Counted from the stretch's first letter, positions 9,866-18,545 are shown. The stretch: DNA of 64,000 bases from Rhodococcus sp. IEGM 1409 (GCF_030056735.1 NZ_JASHKN010000003.1:439437-503436); one strand, 5' to 3'. The notes: a model not told the origin generated them from the letters alone. Made by a program: numbers and translations.

Positions 9866-9882
9866 CGTAACCTTACCGAGAC
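9866..9882 (+). promoter_or_regulatory. Motif shared by two NlpC/P60 leaders, copy 2
   Basis: CGTAACCTTACCGAGAC, 15/17 identical to 8856-8872 and located 104 bases before the next NlpC/P60 start. A TTGACA-like box lies near 9915. The remainder of 9660-9985 holds only the terminator and this leader. Confidence 0.45.
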
Positions 9883-9985
9883 ATTGCGCGGCCGAGACAG
9901 GTACTGTGGATAGTTGACAGCCAGCTAACAGATCGTCGACCGGTCCCGGTCGACGTCGCTTCACCGAGACGGAGAGTTGCATTCC

Positions 9986-11038
9986 GTGGTTTCATCGAAA
10001 AACAACAGTCGAGTACGCGCCGCATTGACAGTGGGAGTGCTGGCGTTCGGACTCGTCGTAGGGCCTTCGATGCAGGCCGGTGCCGACCCCGTCATCACCA
10101 ATCCGACCGAGGCGCTCGAAAAGCTGGGTGAGCTCTCCCGGGTTTCCGAGCAGACCAACGAAGCGCTGCACAATGCGCAGATCGATCTCGACGCGAAGCT
10201 GGGCGTTGCGAACGATGCGGACGCGCGATCGGCAGCCGATCAGGGCCTTCTCGACGCGGCTTCGGCACGTGTCGCCGAGTTCGCTCCGGCGGTAAACCGT
10301 ATTGCCACAGCGAATTACCAGGGTGCGCGGACCAATCGCCTCTTCGCTTTGATGGTGAGCGATTCGCCGCAACAGTTGCTCGACCAGATGTCCGCGCTCG
10401 ACGTGATTTCCAACGACGCCGCAGTGCAGGTCTCCCAGTTCAACCAAGCTACTGCCGATGCGCGTGCTGCCTCGGAAGCGTCGAAGCGATCGGCCGAAGA
10501 GGCTCGAACCGCCGCCGATCAAGCCCGTGCTCTCAGTGACGACTTGCAGCGCAAGCAGAGTGAGCTGCAGACGCAGATCGCTGACGTGACCAAGGCATTC
10601 CAGAATCTCACCGATGCCGAGCGTAACCAACTGAGTGGTACGTCATTCCCGCCGGACGTCGATCTCAGCAAAATTCTAGCTAACTTGACGCCAGGTTCCG
10701 GTGCCGCGGCACTCCAGGCAGGCCTGACCCGTATCGGTGATCCGTACGTCTGGGGCGCAACCGGCCCGAACGAGTTCGACTGCTCCGGTCTGGTGGTCTG
10801 GGCCTACAAGCAGATCGGGAAGACCCTGCCCCGTTCGAGCCAAGCGCAGGCGCAGGGCGGTGTACCGGTGTCGAGGGACCAACTACAGCCCGGTGACGTC
10901 GTGACTTTCTACAGCGACAACTCGCATGTCGGTATCTACGCCGGCGACGGAAACATTCTGCATGCGTCGACGTTCGGCGTACCGGTGAAGGTTCAATCGA
11001 TGGCAGGCATGGAGTTTTCCACTGCGCGTCGTTACTGA
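9986..11038 (+). CDS. Secreted coiled-coil NlpC/P60 endopeptidase (RipA/Rv2190c-like)
   Basis: A 350-residue exported peptidoglycan hydrolase. It has a signal peptide ending near QAGA-D, an alanine/glutamine-rich coiled-coil region of about residues 40-210 (the kind that keeps RipA-type enzymes inactive or binds partners), and a C-terminal NlpC/P60 domain with Cys266 in DCSGLVVWAY, His314 in NSHVGIYAG and His326 in ILHAST. I prefer the GTG at 9986, 9 bases after GGAGAG; a TTG at 9977 abuts that site. Synteny with Rv2190c supports the call. The two neighbouring hydrolases share their catalytic domain sequence closely. Confidence 0.93.
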   Translation: MVSSKNNSRVRAALTVGVLAFGLVVGPSMQAGADPVITNPTEALEKLGELSRVSEQTNEALHNAQIDLDAKLGVANDADARSAADQGLLDAASARVAEFAPAVNRIATANYQGARTNRLFALMVSDSPQQLLDQMSALDVISNDAAVQVSQFNQATADARAASEASKRSAEEARTAADQARALSDDLQRKQSELQTQIADVTKAFQNLTDAERNQLSGTSFPPDVDLSKILANLTPGSGAAALQAGLTRIGDPYVWGATGPNEFDCSGLVVWAYKQIGKTLPRSSQAQAQGGVPVSRDQLQPGDVVTFYSDNSHVGIYAGDGNILHASTFGVPVKVQSMAGMEFSTARRY

Positions 11039-11112
11039 CGGCTTGCTGCGTCCGGGCGACGTGTGGCCAGCCGCCGTGAAGCGTCGAGTCGAGTGCTCCT
11101 ACACTCGGCACC

Positions 11113-12471
11113 GTGCCGACTGAACCGATGACGACGTCCGCCGTCGGCGCAGATCGAAAACGCCGTTGGGAGTATCCAGCTCTCGTGGCGCTCGGTGTTG
11201 CCGTGGTGCTCGTTCTCGGTTTGACGATCTTCCTGACGAACAGGTCCGATTCCGACGAAAATGCAGCCAGCGAGCAGGACGCCGAACGAACCGCGCAGGT
11301 ACAGGCCTTTCTCGATGCCTGGGCCGCGGCGCAGATGTCCGACGATCCGTCGGGGCTGGCGAATTTCGTCGACGAGGCTGCCGCGCCCGGTGTGCTCGAG
11401 GCGGAAATTCGACGAGCCACTGCAGCGGGAGCGCTCGACTTCTCCGACTGGGGATACGAGATTCCCGGCGGCGGCCTGACTCTGGCGCCGCGAACCGGTG
11501 CGCCGGCCGGAGACGTCGAAGCATGGAATGCGCAAGTTCTGTTGCGGTACGCCCTCGACGGAGTTGACGCGTTGCCCACTCGCAAGGGAGTGTCCATGAC
11601 GCTCGCGAAACGCGGTGATCAGTGGTCGGTTCTTGCTGACGGGGCGATCGTCGGACTGGACGGAGCGCGAACGTCGGGCGAATCCTGGAACGGCCCTTGG
11701 GACTTCGGCCCGCTGGCCGTCGCCGAAAATTCTGCGGGTAACGCGCTGGTGATCGGGCATCCAGGTCAGCAGGCGTTTGTCGATGCGTTGGCGGCCGATG
11801 TGGACTCGGCCATCGAGAACACGACGCAATTGTGGGGTCCATGGTGGTCCGAGCGAGCGGTGCTCATGGTGGCGGGATCGGCGGAGGAATTCACCGCACT
11901 GGTCGGCTCCCATCACGATGGAGCTTCGATTGCCGCAGTGTCGGTCGCGGATGCGACGGCGGACGGGTCTTCCGACGTGAGCGGCCAGCGGGTGGTCTTC
12001 TCACCTGCCGCGGCTTCGAGGTTGACCGACATCACCAGGCGAACTGTGTTGCGCCACGAACTCATGCACATAGCCGCCCGATCGAAAACCCGTGACGGGT
12101 CGCCGATGTGGGTATTGGAAGGGTTCGCCGAATACGCGGGAAACCGCGGATCCTCGCGGGCGTGGGGTGAGATCGCGCCGACTCTGGCAGCAGCGGTACG
12201 CGCCGGCGATACTCCGACAGAGTTTCCGGACGACACGCAGTTCGGCGGCGTACCGGTCGCGAGTTCATTGGCGTACGAATCGGCGTGGTCGATCAACGCG
12301 TACATCGCTGATCGATTCGGAGAGGTCAAGCTGACCGACCTCTTTCGGGCCCTGGCCTCCGGAAAGATGACGGCCGAAGACCTCGACTCGCGGATCCGTG
12401 CGGTTCTCGGCGTCGGAACCGAGGAACTACGAGTCGGATGGGTCGACTGGACCGATAGTCATCTGGGCTGA
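11113..12471 (+). CDS. Membrane-anchored MA-clan metallopeptidase-like protein
   Basis: A 452-residue protein with one N-terminal membrane helix (about 21-42) and a long extracytoplasmic part. Residues 45-190 look like a substrate-binding or NTF2-like region. The C-terminal half contains the zinc-peptidase motif HELMH at 315-319, followed by WVLEGFAEYAG with Glu336/Glu340 as the likely third ligand, the gluzincin pattern of the peptidase MA-like family. The target is unknown. It follows the NlpC/P60 gene by 74 bases and lies where M. tuberculosis has Rv2189c. The start is GTG at 11113. Confidence 0.82.
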   Translation: MPTEPMTTSAVGADRKRRWEYPALVALGVAVVLVLGLTIFLTNRSDSDENAASEQDAERTAQVQAFLDAWAAAQMSDDPSGLANFVDEAAAPGVLEAEIRRATAAGALDFSDWGYEIPGGGLTLAPRTGAPAGDVEAWNAQVLLRYALDGVDALPTRKGVSMTLAKRGDQWSVLADGAIVGLDGARTSGESWNGPWDFGPLAVAENSAGNALVIGHPGQQAFVDALAADVDSAIENTTQLWGPWWSERAVLMVAGSAEEFTALVGSHHDGASIAAVSVADATADGSSDVSGQRVVFSPAAASRLTDITRRTVLRHELMHIAARSKTRDGSPMWVLEGFAEYAGNRGSSRAWGEIAPTLAAAVRAGDTPTEFPDDTQFGGVPVASSLAYESAWSINAYIADRFGEVKLTDLFRALASGKMTAEDLDSRIRAVLGVGTEELRVGWVDWTDSHLG

Positions 12472-12504
12472 GCAGTTCGCGGCTGAGTCGATTGCAGCGG
12501 CGAG

Positions 12505-12595
12505 GTGACCTTGTCATGTCTCGATGCACCAAGTGGCCTTGTCGCGTCTCGATGCACCAAGTGGCCTTGTCGCATCTCTATGCACCGAGTGCCCT
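12505..12595 (+). repeat. 28-bp tandem repeat, 3 copies plus partial, upstream of pimB'
   Basis: Units 12505-12532, 12533-12560 and 12561-12588 differ at only a few positions; each contains a GATGCACCAA or TATGCACCGA segment. A partial fourth unit runs to 12595. The array ends 11 bases before the pimB' start, so it forms its immediate leader. Confidence 0.95.
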
Positions 12596-12606
12596 ACGGT
12601 GGACGG

Positions 12607-13734
12607 ATGCGCCGGACCCTCTTGGTGACCAATGATTTTCCTCCTCGTCCCGGAGGTATCCAGTCTTATCTCCACACGTTCGCAGGGCACCTGCCGGCGG
12701 ACAAGTTGGTGGTGTACGCGCCGCGATGGCGGGGTGACTCGCACAAGAAGTTCGACGCGGCACAGCCTTTCGAGGTCGTTCGGCACCCGACGACGCTGAT
12801 GCTGCCGTCGCCTTTTGTCGCTCGTCGGGCTGCGAAGCTGGTCAAGAAGCACGACTGTGAGTCGGTCTGGTTCGGTGCGGCGGCGCCGTTGGCGTTGTTG
12901 GCGCCGGTTGTTCGGCGCGCCGGAGCGAGCCGAGTGATCGCGAGTACTCATGGCCACGAGGTCGGATGGTCGATGATTCCCGGTGCGCGGCAATCGTTGC
13001 GCGTCATCGGTGACCACACGGATGCGGTGACGTTTGTCAGCAAGTACACCCGCGGACGGTTCTCGGCGGCCTTCGGCCCGCAAGCGGCGCTCGAGCACCT
13101 GCCGTCCGGAGTCGACACGTCGGTGTTCCACCCGGACTCGGTCGCCCGCGCGGAACTGCGCAAGCGATACGGGTTGGGGGAGCGGCCCACGATCCTGTGC
13201 TTGTCGCGGCTCGTGCCACGCAAGGGACAAGACATGCTCATCAAGGCACTTCCGACTATTCGCAAGAGCATCGACGGGGCGGTACTGGTGATAGTCGGAG
13301 GTGGGCCCTACGAGGACCACCTCCGTCAATTGGCGCGTAAGACGGGGATGGACGATCACGTCGTCTTCACCGGCACGGTGCCCGCCGCGGAGTTGTCGGC
13401 TCACCACACGATTGCCGACGTGTTTGCCATGCCGTGTCGTACCCGAGGTGCCGGATTGGACGTCGAAGGATTGGGAATCGTATACCTCGAGGCCTCGGCG
13501 ACCGGCGTTCCGGTGATCGCCGGTCGCAGTGGTGGCGCTCCGGAAACCGTGCAGCAGAACAAGACCGGGCTCGTGGTCGACGGCACCTCAGTTCGTGACG
13601 TGGCCGAATCGGTGATCGAGGTGCTGTCCGATCGTGATCGAGCGGCCGCGATGGGAGCCGCCGGCCGGGCGTGGGTTGCCGAAGAATGGAAGTGGGACAC
13701 GCTCGCTTCGAAGCTGCGCAATCTCCTCGGCTGA
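12607..13734 (+). CDS. pimB': GDP-mannose-dependent phosphatidylinositol monomannoside mannosyltransferase PimB'
   Basis: GT-B retaining glycosyltransferase of family GT4 that adds the second mannose to phosphatidylinositol monomannoside on the cytoplasmic face of the membrane, an early step to PIM, LM and LAM. At 375 residues it is the usual length. It has the N-terminal RRTLLVTNDFPPRPGGIQSY motif, a central CLSRLVPRKGQD, and the C-terminal nucleotide-sugar region with EGLGIVYLEASATGVPVIAG, the E-x7-E pattern. The ATG at 12607 matches the family start; an upstream frame into the repeat array is not credible. Synteny with Rv2188c next to fadD15 agrees. Confidence 0.95.
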   Translation: MRRTLLVTNDFPPRPGGIQSYLHTFAGHLPADKLVVYAPRWRGDSHKKFDAAQPFEVVRHPTTLMLPSPFVARRAAKLVKKHDCESVWFGAAAPLALLAPVVRRAGASRVIASTHGHEVGWSMIPGARQSLRVIGDHTDAVTFVSKYTRGRFSAAFGPQAALEHLPSGVDTSVFHPDSVARAELRKRYGLGERPTILCLSRLVPRKGQDMLIKALPTIRKSIDGAVLVIVGGGPYEDHLRQLARKTGMDDHVVFTGTVPAAELSAHHTIADVFAMPCRTRGAGLDVEGLGIVYLEASATGVPVIAGRSGGAPETVQQNKTGLVVDGTSVRDVAESVIEVLSDRDRAAAMGAAGRAWVAEEWKWDTLASKLRNLLG

Positions 13735-13754
13735 GCTACGGCGGACTCGAACGC

Positions 13755-13788
13755 GAACGGCCCGCACCGAATTCGGTGCGGGCCGTTC
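13755..13788. terminator. 34-bp perfect palindrome between pimB' and fadD15
   Basis: Two 17-bp arms (13755-13771 and 13772-13788) with no spacer lie between convergent stops, centred on GAATTC. This is probably a bidirectional terminator. Confidence 0.85.
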
Positions 13789-13817
13789 ACTGCGGCGGAG
13801 GCCTACTTGCCGAAAAA

Positions 13818-15629
13818 CTACTTGGCGTAGATCTTTTCGATGTCGGCGGCAAAGCTCTCGTGCACGACGTTGCGCTTGAGCTTCATCGTGGGTGTGAGTT
13901 CGCCTGTGTCCTCGGAGAAGTCGACTGGAAGGATGCGGAACTTCTTGATCGCCTCGGCGTGTGAGACGAGCTTGTTCGCCTCGTCGATGGCGTCCTGGAT
14001 TTCACCGACCAGTTCGCCGTCCGAGACCAGGTCGGCAGCTGTGGTTCCTGCGGCCTTGTTGTTTCGCTCGTTCCACGCGGGAAGAGCCTCGGCGTCGATG
14101 GTGATGAGAGCGCCGATGAATGGCTTCTGGTCGCCGACCACGATGGCCTGGCTGATCAGCGGGTGGGCACGAAGGGAATCTTCGAGCTGAGCGGGGGAGA
14201 CGTTCTTGCCGCCTGCTGTGACGATGATTTCCTTCTTGCGCCCGGTGATGGTGATGTAGCCGTCCTTGTCGACCGTGCCCAGGTCGCCGGTATGGAACCA
14301 GCCGTCCTCGATCGACTCGGCGGTCGCCTTCTCGTTGCGCCAGTAGCCGGTGAAGACCACTGGTCCCGAGAGCAGGATCTCGCCGTCTTCGGCAATGCGA
14401 ACGGAGTTGCCGGCCAACGGCTTTCCGACAGAGCCGACCTTCTGTGCGCCGATGGTGTTGACGGCGAACGCGGCGGTGGTTTCGGTCAGTCCGTAGCCCT
14501 CGTAGATCGTGACGCCGATACCGCGGAAGAAGTGGCCGAGTCGAGCGCCGAGAGGTGCACCACCGGAAATGGCCAGCTGGCACTGTCCGCCGAGTGCAGC
14601 GCGCAGTTTCGAGTAGACGAGCTTGTCGAAGAGGGCGTGCTTGGCCTTGAGGACGATGCCGGCGCCGCCCTTGTCCTGTGCCTCGCTCCAGGCAACCGCA
14701 GTGTCTGCGGCCGCGTCGAAGATCTTGCCCTTGCCGTCGCCGTGCGCCTTGGCACGTGCGCTGTTGTAGACCTTCTCGAACACACGCGGCACCGAGAGGA
14801 TGAAGTCGGGCTTGAACTCACCGAACGTCGGAACGAGGTTCGGGATGTCGCTCGTGTGCCCTAGCGATGCACCGGCATCGAACGATGCGATGCTGACTGC
14901 GCGAGCGAGAACGTGCGCGAGCGGCAAGAACATCAGGGTGCGAACGCCGGGAGTCTTGAGCAGTGTGCCGAGGTTGGAGTCGAGGATGCCCTTCGACTCG
15001 GCAATGAGGTTGGAGTGCGTCAGCTGGCAGCCCTTGGGGCGGCCCGTGGTGCCCGACGTGTAGATCAGGGTCGCGGGATCGGAGGCCTTCAGCGCAGCGA
15101 CGCGGGCGTGGACGTCCTCGTCGGAGATGTCGGCGCCCAGTGCGGTCAATTCCTCGATGACACCCTTACCGCCTGACGCGGCGTCGATCTGGTACACCGT
15201 GCGCAGCGCGGGTGCGGCTGTAGCGACGTCCTTCACGGTCGCGGCGTGCGTGTCGTTCTCGACGATGAGGTCGATTACTTCGGAGTCCTCGAGAATCCAA
15301 CGAACCTGCTCAGCTGCGGAGGTTTCGTAGATCGGAACCGTCACGCCACCGGCTGCCCAGATGGCGTAGTCGACGAGTGGCCATTCGAAGCGAGTCGCCG
15401 ACATGAGGCCGACGCGGTCGCCCTGCTTGACGCCGATCGCAATGAGCCCCTTGGCGACGGCGGTCACCTGAGCGGCGAAATCGCCTGCAGTGACATCGAC
15501 CCATGCATTTCCGACTTTGCGCTTGTAGACAACCGCCGCCGGTTTCGTCTTCGCGAAGGCGAATACCGAGTCGACCGCGGAGGCATCCTCGGGAATGGTG
15601 AACGTCTGGGGTGCGCTGAACTCAGGCAC
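13818..15629 (-). CDS. fadD15: Long-chain fatty-acid-CoA ligase (FadD15-like)
   Basis: AMP-binding acyl-CoA synthetase of 603 residues. It activates long fatty acids with ATP to acyl-AMP, then acyl-CoA. Motifs are the P-loop-like TLIYTSGTTGRPKGC near 190, GYGLTETTAAF near 375, the FHTGDLGTVDKDGYITITGRKKE region near 445, and a C-terminal catalytic lysine region (TPTMKLKR). The GTG start at 15629 has a GGAGG site. It is convergent with pimB', as Rv2187 is in M. tuberculosis. The substrate chain length cannot be read from sequence. Confidence 0.93.
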   Translation of the reverse strand: MPEFSAPQTFTIPEDASAVDSVFAFAKTKPAAVVYKRKVGNAWVDVTAGDFAAQVTAVAKGLIAIGVKQGDRVGLMSATRFEWPLVDYAIWAAGGVTVPIYETSAAEQVRWILEDSEVIDLIVENDTHAATVKDVATAAPALRTVYQIDAASGGKGVIEELTALGADISDEDVHARVAALKASDPATLIYTSGTTGRPKGCQLTHSNLIAESKGILDSNLGTLLKTPGVRTLMFLPLAHVLARAVSIASFDAGASLGHTSDIPNLVPTFGEFKPDFILSVPRVFEKVYNSARAKAHGDGKGKIFDAAADTAVAWSEAQDKGGAGIVLKAKHALFDKLVYSKLRAALGGQCQLAISGGAPLGARLGHFFRGIGVTIYEGYGLTETTAAFAVNTIGAQKVGSVGKPLAGNSVRIAEDGEILLSGPVVFTGYWRNEKATAESIEDGWFHTGDLGTVDKDGYITITGRKKEIIVTAGGKNVSPAQLEDSLRAHPLISQAIVVGDQKPFIGALITIDAEALPAWNERNNKAAGTTAADLVSDGELVGEIQDAIDEANKLVSHAEAIKKFRILPVDFSEDTGELTPTMKLKRNVVHESFAADIEKIYAK

Positions 15630-15788
15630 GAACTACCTCCGACACTGCGAAATACTGACGAGTAGGGTTTTCGTCTCCTACTGTAGTCGCATGTCCGACG
15701 CAGTTGTGGCCAGGCTTACAGTCTGTCCGGTAGGTAGTGGTGCGACACCCCTCGACGCTTCGCCGACGCGATATGTGAAGCTACTTCG

Positions 15789-16175
15789 GTGAGCAGTATT
15801 CAGGTCGCAGACCAGACTTTCATCGCCGCCCCGCCCGAGCGGGTCGCCGAACTGTTGTCCGCGCGTGCGCAATGGCGTCGCTGGTTCAGCGATCTTGCGC
15901 TCGAAGTCCGGGAAGATCGCGGCCCCGCAGGTTTTCGCTGGGGAGTGTCCGGTCAGCTGGTCGGCACCATGGAGGTGTGGCTCGAACCGGTCATGGACGG
16001 GACGATCGCGCACTACTTCCTGCACTGCGAACCGGTCGGCGTATCACCGTCCGATCTGCCGACCCTCGACCTCGCCGGGATGAACCGAAAGCGTCGGGTC
16101 GACGGCAAGGTCATGTCCTTCCAGCTCAAGCGCGAACTCGAAGCAGGACGCGCCGCCGGAGTAGCACCGGACTGA
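15789..16175 (+). CDS. SRPBCC-like protein, Rv2186c homologue
   Basis: A 128-residue protein of the START/polyketide-cyclase (SRPBCC) fold type: an opening strand IQVADQTFIAAPPERVAELLSARAQW, then WRRWFSDLALEV and a short C-terminal helix with basic residues. These folds bind hydrophobic ligands in a cavity; the ligand is unknown. The GTG start is at 15789. It is divergent from fadD15 and upstream of a second SRPBCC gene and the ArsA-like ATPase, the same order as Rv2186c-Rv2185c-Rv2184c. Confidence 0.85.
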   Translation: MSSIQVADQTFIAAPPERVAELLSARAQWRRWFSDLALEVREDRGPAGFRWGVSGQLVGTMEVWLEPVMDGTIAHYFLHCEPVGVSPSDLPTLDLAGMNRKRRVDGKVMSFQLKRELEAGRAAGVAPD

Positions 16176-16238
16176 CAATCGAAGCAGCGCACGTTGTGCA
16201 GGTTCTGGACTTTTGACGAAGGAAGGTAGCGCAGTCGT

Positions 16239-16676
16239 ATGGCCGAGAAGACCAAGGGGTTGATCAGCATCGAGGCCCCTGCCGACGCCGTGATGGACGT
16301 CATCGCCGATTTCGCGCAGTACCCCGAATGGGTGGCCGCGGCGAAGTCCGTCGAGGTGACGGCGCCGGGGCAGGGCGGCCGTGCGGACCGAGTACGTTTT
16401 GTTCTCGACGCGGGAATGGTCAAGGACACCTACGAACTGCAGTATTCGTGGGCATCGGACGGTATGGCGGTGAGCTGGGAGCTGATCTCGGGTGAGATCC
16501 AGAAGTCCCAATTCGGTTCGTACACACTCGAGCCCGGCCCGAACGGCACCACGTCGGTCACCTACGAGTTGACGGTCGACCTGACGATTCCCATGATCGG
16601 TCTGTTCAAGCGCAAGGCCGAGAAGATCATCACCGACACAGCTCTGAAAGAACTGAAGAAGCGAGTCGAGGGCTGA
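16239..16676 (+). CDS. SRPBCC (polyketide cyclase/START-like) protein, Rv2185c (TB16.3) homologue
   Basis: A 145-residue cyclase-like protein. It shows the family opening GLISIEAPADAVMDVIADFAQYPEWV, a central beta sheet, and a C-terminal amphipathic helix (KIITDTALKELKKRVEG) that closes the cavity. The ATG at 16239 has a strong GAAGGAAGG ribosome site. Its stop is directly followed by the GTG of the ATPase gene with no gap, so the two are translationally coupled. The ligand is unknown; a lipid or polyketide is plausible from the neighbours. Confidence 0.88.
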   Translation: MAEKTKGLISIEAPADAVMDVIADFAQYPEWVAAAKSVEVTAPGQGGRADRVRFVLDAGMVKDTYELQYSWASDGMAVSWELISGEIQKSQFGSYTLEPGPNGTTSVTYELTVDLTIPMIGLFKRKAEKIITDTALKELKKRVEG

Positions 16677-17975
16677 GTGCCGGAGCAACGATCGCGCGTC
16701 CAACTGTTCGTCGGTAAAGGCGGAGTAGGCACGACGACGCTTGCCGCAGCGACTGCTGTGTCGGCTGCGGCCGACGGGGTGAGAGTGCTCTTGGTGTCGA
16801 TCGATCAGGCAGGTTCTCTCGCGGATGTCCTGGGCGTGCCTGCGCTGCGAGCGACTGGGCCACGAACGACTGGGCCACCAACGAGGACGCCTCTCACTGA
16901 TCTGCTCGACGTCCTGCACCTCGACACTTCGGCGCTCCTCGAGGAAAAGTTTCGAGGATTGTCGGGATTGATCGATGCTGCAGGAAATTTCGGAGCCGGA
17001 GATCACGAACACGGTTCGTCGTTCGAGGGGTTGGAACCGGAGGAGTTGACGGGATCCCTGGGCGTCCAGGACATACTCGGGCTCTCTGAGATCGTCGACT
17101 TCTCTGACAGCGGCGACTACGACCTCGTGATCGTGGACTGTCCGGCCGCAGCCGAAGCGCTGCGGATCCTCGGGTCGCCGTCGATGGTGTCGGAGTACCT
17201 CGAGCGATTGTGGCCGCGGCACAGGCGGATGGTCGCCGTGACGGGCACGGACATGCGATTGCTTTTGCTCGTGTCCGTCATCGAACGGGTGCTCGCGTCG
17301 GTGGATCGAATCGCAGTTCACCTCTCGGATCGGGAGAACACCAGCGTGCGTGTGGTGACGTCGGCGGATGGCGTGTCGGTCGCGGCGACTCGTCGGACGT
17401 TGTCAGGGCTGGCTCTCGCAGGTTTGCGAGTCGACGGGATTGTCGTCAACAACCTTGTCCCGCAGTTCAACTCGCCGGCTGCGGTGGGTGTCGACGATTC
17501 GCCGGCGGCATGGTGGCTCGCTTCGATCCGGGCGTCACAGGAACTCGTCGTCGACGAATTGCGTGGATCAACCGATGGAATGTCCGTCACAACGGTCGAA
17601 CGCGCACGCGTCGAACCGGTAGGGTTGGCGGCTCTGGGCGAGATCGCGGCCACGTTCGTGGGTGGAACGGGCACGGATTCGGGCACTTTCGACCCCGTCG
17701 ACACCGTCGACACCGCGGACAACATCGTGGTCTCGTTGGAGTCGGGGGCCGGAGTCGATTCGGTGTACGTGATGCGGATGTACCTTCCGCTCGTGGATCC
17801 GTCGTCGTTGTCGTTGGGCCGGGTGGAGGACGATGTGCTGGTGGGAGCAGACGGCGTACGACGCAGAGTTCGTTTGGCGTCGGTGCTGCGTCGTTGTGTC
17901 GTGAACGGGGCGGAGTTGGACGGCAGTTACCTGATCATCCGGTTCAGCCCGGATCCCGCGGTATGGCCGGCATGA
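16677..17975 (+). CDS. ArsA/GET3-like ATPase homologue with an altered P-loop
   Basis: A 432-residue relative of the ArsA/GET3/MinD ATPases, in the position of Rv2184c. The N-terminal deviant Walker A keeps the signature lysine (KGGVGTTT at about 14-21), but the invariant P-loop lysine before the Thr is replaced by Thr. The usual DPAHSL switch is DQAGSLADVLG. A Walker B-like strand YDLVIVDCPAAAEALRIL follows near 144. The end is a C-terminal beta-rich domain. Residues near 60-70 contain a short in-frame duplication (TTGPP/ATGPR). It may be a nucleotide-binding pseudo-ATPase. GTG start; it overlaps the next gene by 4 bases. Confidence 0.82.
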   Translation: MPEQRSRVQLFVGKGGVGTTTLAAATAVSAAADGVRVLLVSIDQAGSLADVLGVPALRATGPRTTGPPTRTPLTDLLDVLHLDTSALLEEKFRGLSGLIDAAGNFGAGDHEHGSSFEGLEPEELTGSLGVQDILGLSEIVDFSDSGDYDLVIVDCPAAAEALRILGSPSMVSEYLERLWPRHRRMVAVTGTDMRLLLLVSVIERVLASVDRIAVHLSDRENTSVRVVTSADGVSVAATRRTLSGLALAGLRVDGIVVNNLVPQFNSPAAVGVDDSPAAWWLASIRASQELVVDELRGSTDGMSVTTVERARVEPVGLAALGEIAATFVGGTGTDSGTFDPVDTVDTADNIVVSLESGAGVDSVYVMRMYLPLVDPSSLSLGRVEDDVLVGADGVRRRVRLASVLRRCVVNGAELDGSYLIIRFSPDPAVWPA

Positions 17976-18382
17976 GCGAAGAGCACGAGCGCCTCGTCGC
18001 GGAATTTCGCGCGCTGGCGGATACCGTTCTGACCCGCCTGGAACCGATGTTGCAGAAGGCGGCCGCAGCTCCCCCTGCCTCGACGACCACTGACTTGGCC
18101 GGTGACCCCGGTTCAGCGGATACGCAGCCGCTGTTCAGCGGCTGCAGCTGGTGTCCGGTGTGCGCCCTCGCTGCACTGGTTCGCGGTGAGAACCACGAAC
18201 TGCTGGCTTTCCTCGCGGGTCAGGCAGCAGCATTCCTTGCGTTGCTTCGCGAGATCCTCGACGAGTTTCTCGGGGGGTCCTCCGGCCCGGATCGTGGACC
18301 TGACGGTGGTGCGACGACGCCAGGGGCCGAGCGAACTCGGACGGCGGCATTTGTCCCGATCAACGTGACGGTCAAGGACTGA
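17972..18382 (+). CDS. Conserved protein with a CxxCPVC motif (Rv2183c-like)
   Basis: A 136-residue protein of unknown function. A helical N-terminus (EEHERLVAEFRALADTVLTRLEP) is followed by a linker and the striking CSWCPVCALAALVRGE segment, three closely spaced cysteines that could bind a metal. A second helix (HELLAFLAGQAAAFLALLREIL) and a disordered polar tail complete it. The ATG at 17972 overlaps the ATPase stop (ATGA); an ATG at 17963 is also possible. It ends the SRPBCC-SRPBCC-ATPase cluster and probably works with it. Confidence 0.8.
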   Translation: MSEEHERLVAEFRALADTVLTRLEPMLQKAAAAPPASTTTDLAGDPGSADTQPLFSGCSWCPVCALAALVRGENHELLAFLAGQAAAFLALLREILDEFLGGSSGPDRGPDGGATTPGAERTRTAAFVPINVTVKD

Positions 18383-18545
18383 CTTAGTACCCCGGGTAGA
18401 GCGAACGGCTCGAGTTGAGCACAATCGACACAATGGTCACCGACGCACGAGGCACCGATACAGGGTGCGCACTCCAGCGGGCGCCGCTCGCGTGGGAATT
18501 ATCGCGATGAGCGCGCGGCGCTTGAAAGCGGTTTCCGACTCCACC

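Noticed and set aside
12505..12606. N-terminal extension of PimB' through the 28-bp repeats
   Set aside because: The extension would encode repetitive Cys/Ser/Trp sequence unlike any PimB', and the unit is not a multiple of three; the ATG at 12607 fits the family.
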